A DNA stretch of 7,626 bases from Actinomycetes bacterium (GTDB taxonomy: Bacteria; Actinomycetota; Thermoleophilia; Gaiellales; Gaiellaceae): assembly GCA_025350775.1 (NCBI GenBank), contig JANXXF010000083.1, forward strand, positions 1-7,626, written 5' to 3'. Below the pieces are notes generated by a model. That model saw nothing but the letters and a program-made list of their open reading frames with translations, ran no database searches and was not told the DNA's origin. The translations under genes were made by a program, and so were the position numbers. Position 1 is the stretch's first letter. Each line of letters opens with the position of its first letter. Below, one piece after another: positions 5,959 through 7,626 of the stretch.

Positions 5959-6810
5959 TTACGGGCTCGGGCGGCGGCGCAGCCACGCACCCGGGCTGAG
6001 ACGGAGCAGCGGGTTCTTGCGCGGCTGCGCGTTGAGCAGGATCAGCCCGACGTGGTCGTCCTCGCCGAACAGCGCGCTGGCGACCCCGAGGCACACGAGC
6101 GCGAACGCGACGAGCACGATGAAGTCGAACCGCTGCGTGTAATCGGGCCCGAGATTGCCGGGGTAGGTGCCGTGCAGCAGCGAGTGGCGCATCAGGTCGA
6201 TGACGTAACTGAGCGGGTTGACGCGCACGAACGGCTGCAGCCAGCCGGGCAGGGTCGCGGCCGGGTACAGCGCGCCCGAGAGGAAGAACATCGGGAACAG
6301 CACCAGGTTCATCACGATCGCGAAGTTCTCGACCGAGCGGACGCGCGAGGCGATGAGCATGCCCAGGCAGGAGAGCGTGGCCGCGCCGAGGAGCGCTGCG
6401 AGCACGAACACGAGCACGGCGGACGGCGGCGGCGTGAGCCCGACGATCCAGATCACCGGTATCAGCATCATCGCCTGGACGAACCCCAGCAATGTCGAGC
6501 TGACCGTCTTGGCGAGGACGATGAACGACCGCGGCAGCGGCGCGATCAGGAGCATCCGGGTGGCACCGAACTCGCGGTCGTGCACGGTGCCGAGCGCGCT
6601 GAGGAAGGTGCTGAAGAGCAGCACCATGCCGTAGATCCCGGGCAGGAGGTACTTGTAGTAGGAGACGCCGCCGTGGACGAGCGCCGAGAAGCCGGAGCCG
6701 ATCACGACGAGCCACAGGGCCGGCCGCAGGAACGTCGAGACGAGCCGCCCCTTCTGCCGGAAGAACCGCTTCAGCTCGCGATCGACGACGGCGAGCAGGG
6801 CCCCTGTCAC
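5959..6810 (-). CDS. ABC-2 type transporter permease (DrrB-like)
   Basis: A 283-residue integral membrane protein of the ABC-2 family. Six hydrophobic segments are visible at about residues 27-44, 55-74, 104-124, 131-153, 163-184 and 230-248. Family hallmarks are DREFGATRMLLIAPLPR (78-94), the cytoplasmic coupling region after segment 2, and VNPLSYVIDLMR (197-208) before the last segment. A polar, arginine-rich tail of about 35 residues follows segment 6. It would form the membrane channel, probably as a dimer, with the ATPase encoded just upstream. The GTG start is chosen because its GTGA overlaps the ATPase stop; a TTG 6 nt upstream would also be in frame. No strong Shine-Dalgarno precedes it, which suggests translational coupling. 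The substrate cannot be read from the sequence: relatives export drugs, antibiotics, lipids or polysaccharides. Family call firm, substrate unknown. Confidence 0.92.
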   Translation of the reverse strand: MTGALLAVVDRELKRFFRQKGRLVSTFLRPALWLVVIGSGFSALVHGGVSYYKYLLPGIYGMVLLFSTFLSALGTVHDREFGATRMLLIAPLPRSFIVLAKTVSSTLLGFVQAMMLIPVIWIVGLTPPPSAVLVFVLAALLGAATLSCLGMLIASRVRSVENFAIVMNLVLFPMFFLSGALYPAATLPGWLQPFVRVNPLSYVIDLMRHSLLHGTYPGNLGPDYTQRFDFIVLVAFALVCLGVASALFGEDDHVGLILLNAQPRKNPLLRLSPGAWLRRRPSP

Positions 6811-7626
6811 CTGCAACCGCCCACGACCGAGACGAACACGTCTTCGAGGGAGGCGCTGCGCACTCCCACCGAGCGGACGGCCCCGCCCACGAGCGGCAGC
6901 AGCGCGTCGACGACCTTTGCCGGCTCGGCCGTCGCGACCGAGAGACCGCGCGTGGTGCGAGTCGGCGCTACGCCTGCGACCCGCCCGATCTGCTCGACGA
7001 GGGCGTCGTCGATGCGGTCGGCCTCGATCTCGACCTGGTCGGTGCCGAGCCGGGCCTTCAGCTCTCGGGGCGAGCCCTCCGCGACGATCGCGCCGTGGTC
7101 GACGATGGCGACGCGGTCGCAGCCGTCGGCCTCGTCGAGGTAGTGGGTGGTGAGGAAGAGCGTCGTTCCGCGTGAGCGGATCCGGTCGAGGTAGTCCCAG
7201 ACGGCGCGCCGGTTGACCGGGTCGAGCCCGATCGTCGGCTCGTCGAGGAAGAGGATCTGCGGGTCGTGCAGGACGCCCCGGGCGAGGTCGAGGGCACGCC
7301 GCATGCCGCCCGAGAACGAGCGTGCCTTGTCTCCCCGCCGGCCCTGCAGATCGAATAGCGCCAGCGACTCCTCGACACGCCGCGCGGTGTCGGCGCGCGA
7401 CAGCCCGTAGAGGCGCGCTGCGAAGCGGAGGTTCTCCTCGGCGGTCAGCGAGCCGTCGAGGGTGGTCTCCTGGAAGACGAGCCCGATTGCCCGGCGAACG
7501 GCGAGCGGCTCCCGCACGACGTCGTGCCCGGCGACGACAGCCTCGCCGCGGGACAGGCGCAGCAGCGTCGTCAGCATGTGGATCGTCGTGGTCTTGCCCG
7601 CGCCGTTCGGGCCGAGGAAGCCGAAG
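6807..7626 (-). CDS. ABC transporter ATP-binding protein (DrrA-like), N-terminus outside window
   Basis: Partial gene: 272 residues plus the stop are visible and the frame is open to the window edge, starting just before the Walker A motif. In visible-residue numbering: Walker A GPNGAGKTT (5-13), Q-loop Q52 in LVFQETTLDGSL, signature FSGGM (104-108), Walker B ILFLDE (124-129), D-loop residues GLD (133-135), and switch histidine H161 in TTHYLDEAD. A C-terminal domain of about 80 residues follows the ATPase core, as in the DrrA/NodI/CcmA-type exporters. By comparison with the family about 30-40 N-terminal residues are missing beyond base 7626; the ATG at 7577-7575 is internal, not the start, because Walker A lies upstream of it. 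The protein hydrolyses ATP at the cytoplasmic face to drive export through the ABC-2 permease that follows it with a 4-nt GTGA overlap. FSGGM in place of LSGGQ is usual in this subfamily. All catalytic residues visible are intact. Confidence 0.95.
   Translation of the reverse strand, partial: FGFLGPNGAGKTTTIHMLTTLLRLSRGEAVVAGHDVVREPLAVRRAIGLVFQETTLDGSLTAEENLRFAARLYGLSRADTARRVEESLALFDLQGRRGDKARSFSGGMRRALDLARGVLHDPQILFLDEPTIGLDPVNRRAVWDYLDRIRSRGTTLFLTTHYLDEADGCDRVAIVDHGAIVAEGSPRELKARLGTDQVEIEADRIDDALVEQIGRVAGVAPTRTTRGLSVATAEPAKVVDALLPLVGGAVRSVGVRSASLEDVFVSVVGGCR

Noticed and set aside
5934..5959. Bidirectional terminator hairpin AGCGGC/GCCGCT between the convergent genes
   Set aside because: Only a 6-bp stem with a 14-nt loop and no T-tract on either side; such stems are expected by chance at this GC content.
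4491..5990. Minus-strand open frame of about 500 codons opposite the aminopeptidase gene
   Set aside because: Shadow of the M17 gene; arginine-rich low-complexity translation and no recognisable domain.
6052..7143. Plus-strand open frame opposite the ABC genes
   Set aside because: Antisense shadow; repetitive E/R/D/H-rich translation with no motif.

Overview
The window is GC-rich (roughly 70% by eye). It has strong G/C at third codon positions, GTG/TTG starts, GTGA stop/start overlaps and a TANNNT-type box just before a GTG start. This fits a high-GC Actinomycetota chromosome, possibly a deep branch such as Thermoleophilia, but that placement is an inference from style and not from a marker gene. 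No phage, plasmid, IS transposase, tRNA, rRNA or CRISPR signal was seen.

Layout. (1) 1-253 is a long foldback: two perfectly complementary 103-bp arms (1-103 and 151-253) around a 47-bp spacer. The left arm begins at the very first base of the window. (2) 299-4305, minus strand, is a two-gene operon, hyuA then hyuB, encoding the two subunits of a hydantoinase/5-oxoprolinase/acetone carboxylase superfamily enzyme. They are joined by a 4-nt GTGA overlap, each with a clear Shine-Dalgarno sequence. (3) 4306-4466 is a 161-bp divergent promoter region. (4) 4467-5945, plus strand, is a full-length M17 leucyl aminopeptidase, apparently on a leaderless transcript. (5) 5959-7626, minus strand, is an ABC exporter operon of the DrrA/DrrB type: an ATPase whose N-terminus lies outside the window, followed by an ABC-2 permease, again with a GTGA overlap. 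It converges on the aminopeptidase with only 13 bp between the stop codons.

How the genes may work together. HyuA would use ATP to activate a cyclic amide (or ketone) substrate and HyuB would complete the ring opening or transfer. The divergently placed aminopeptidase suggests, without proving, a link to amino-acid, peptide or gamma-glutamyl turnover. The ABC pair looks like an independent efflux or lipid/drug export unit.

I found no convincing new multi-gene system. The strongest unexplained signal is the perfect foldback at the left edge. It is either a real inverted-repeat element or a contig-end/chimera artefact, and the sequence alone cannot decide.
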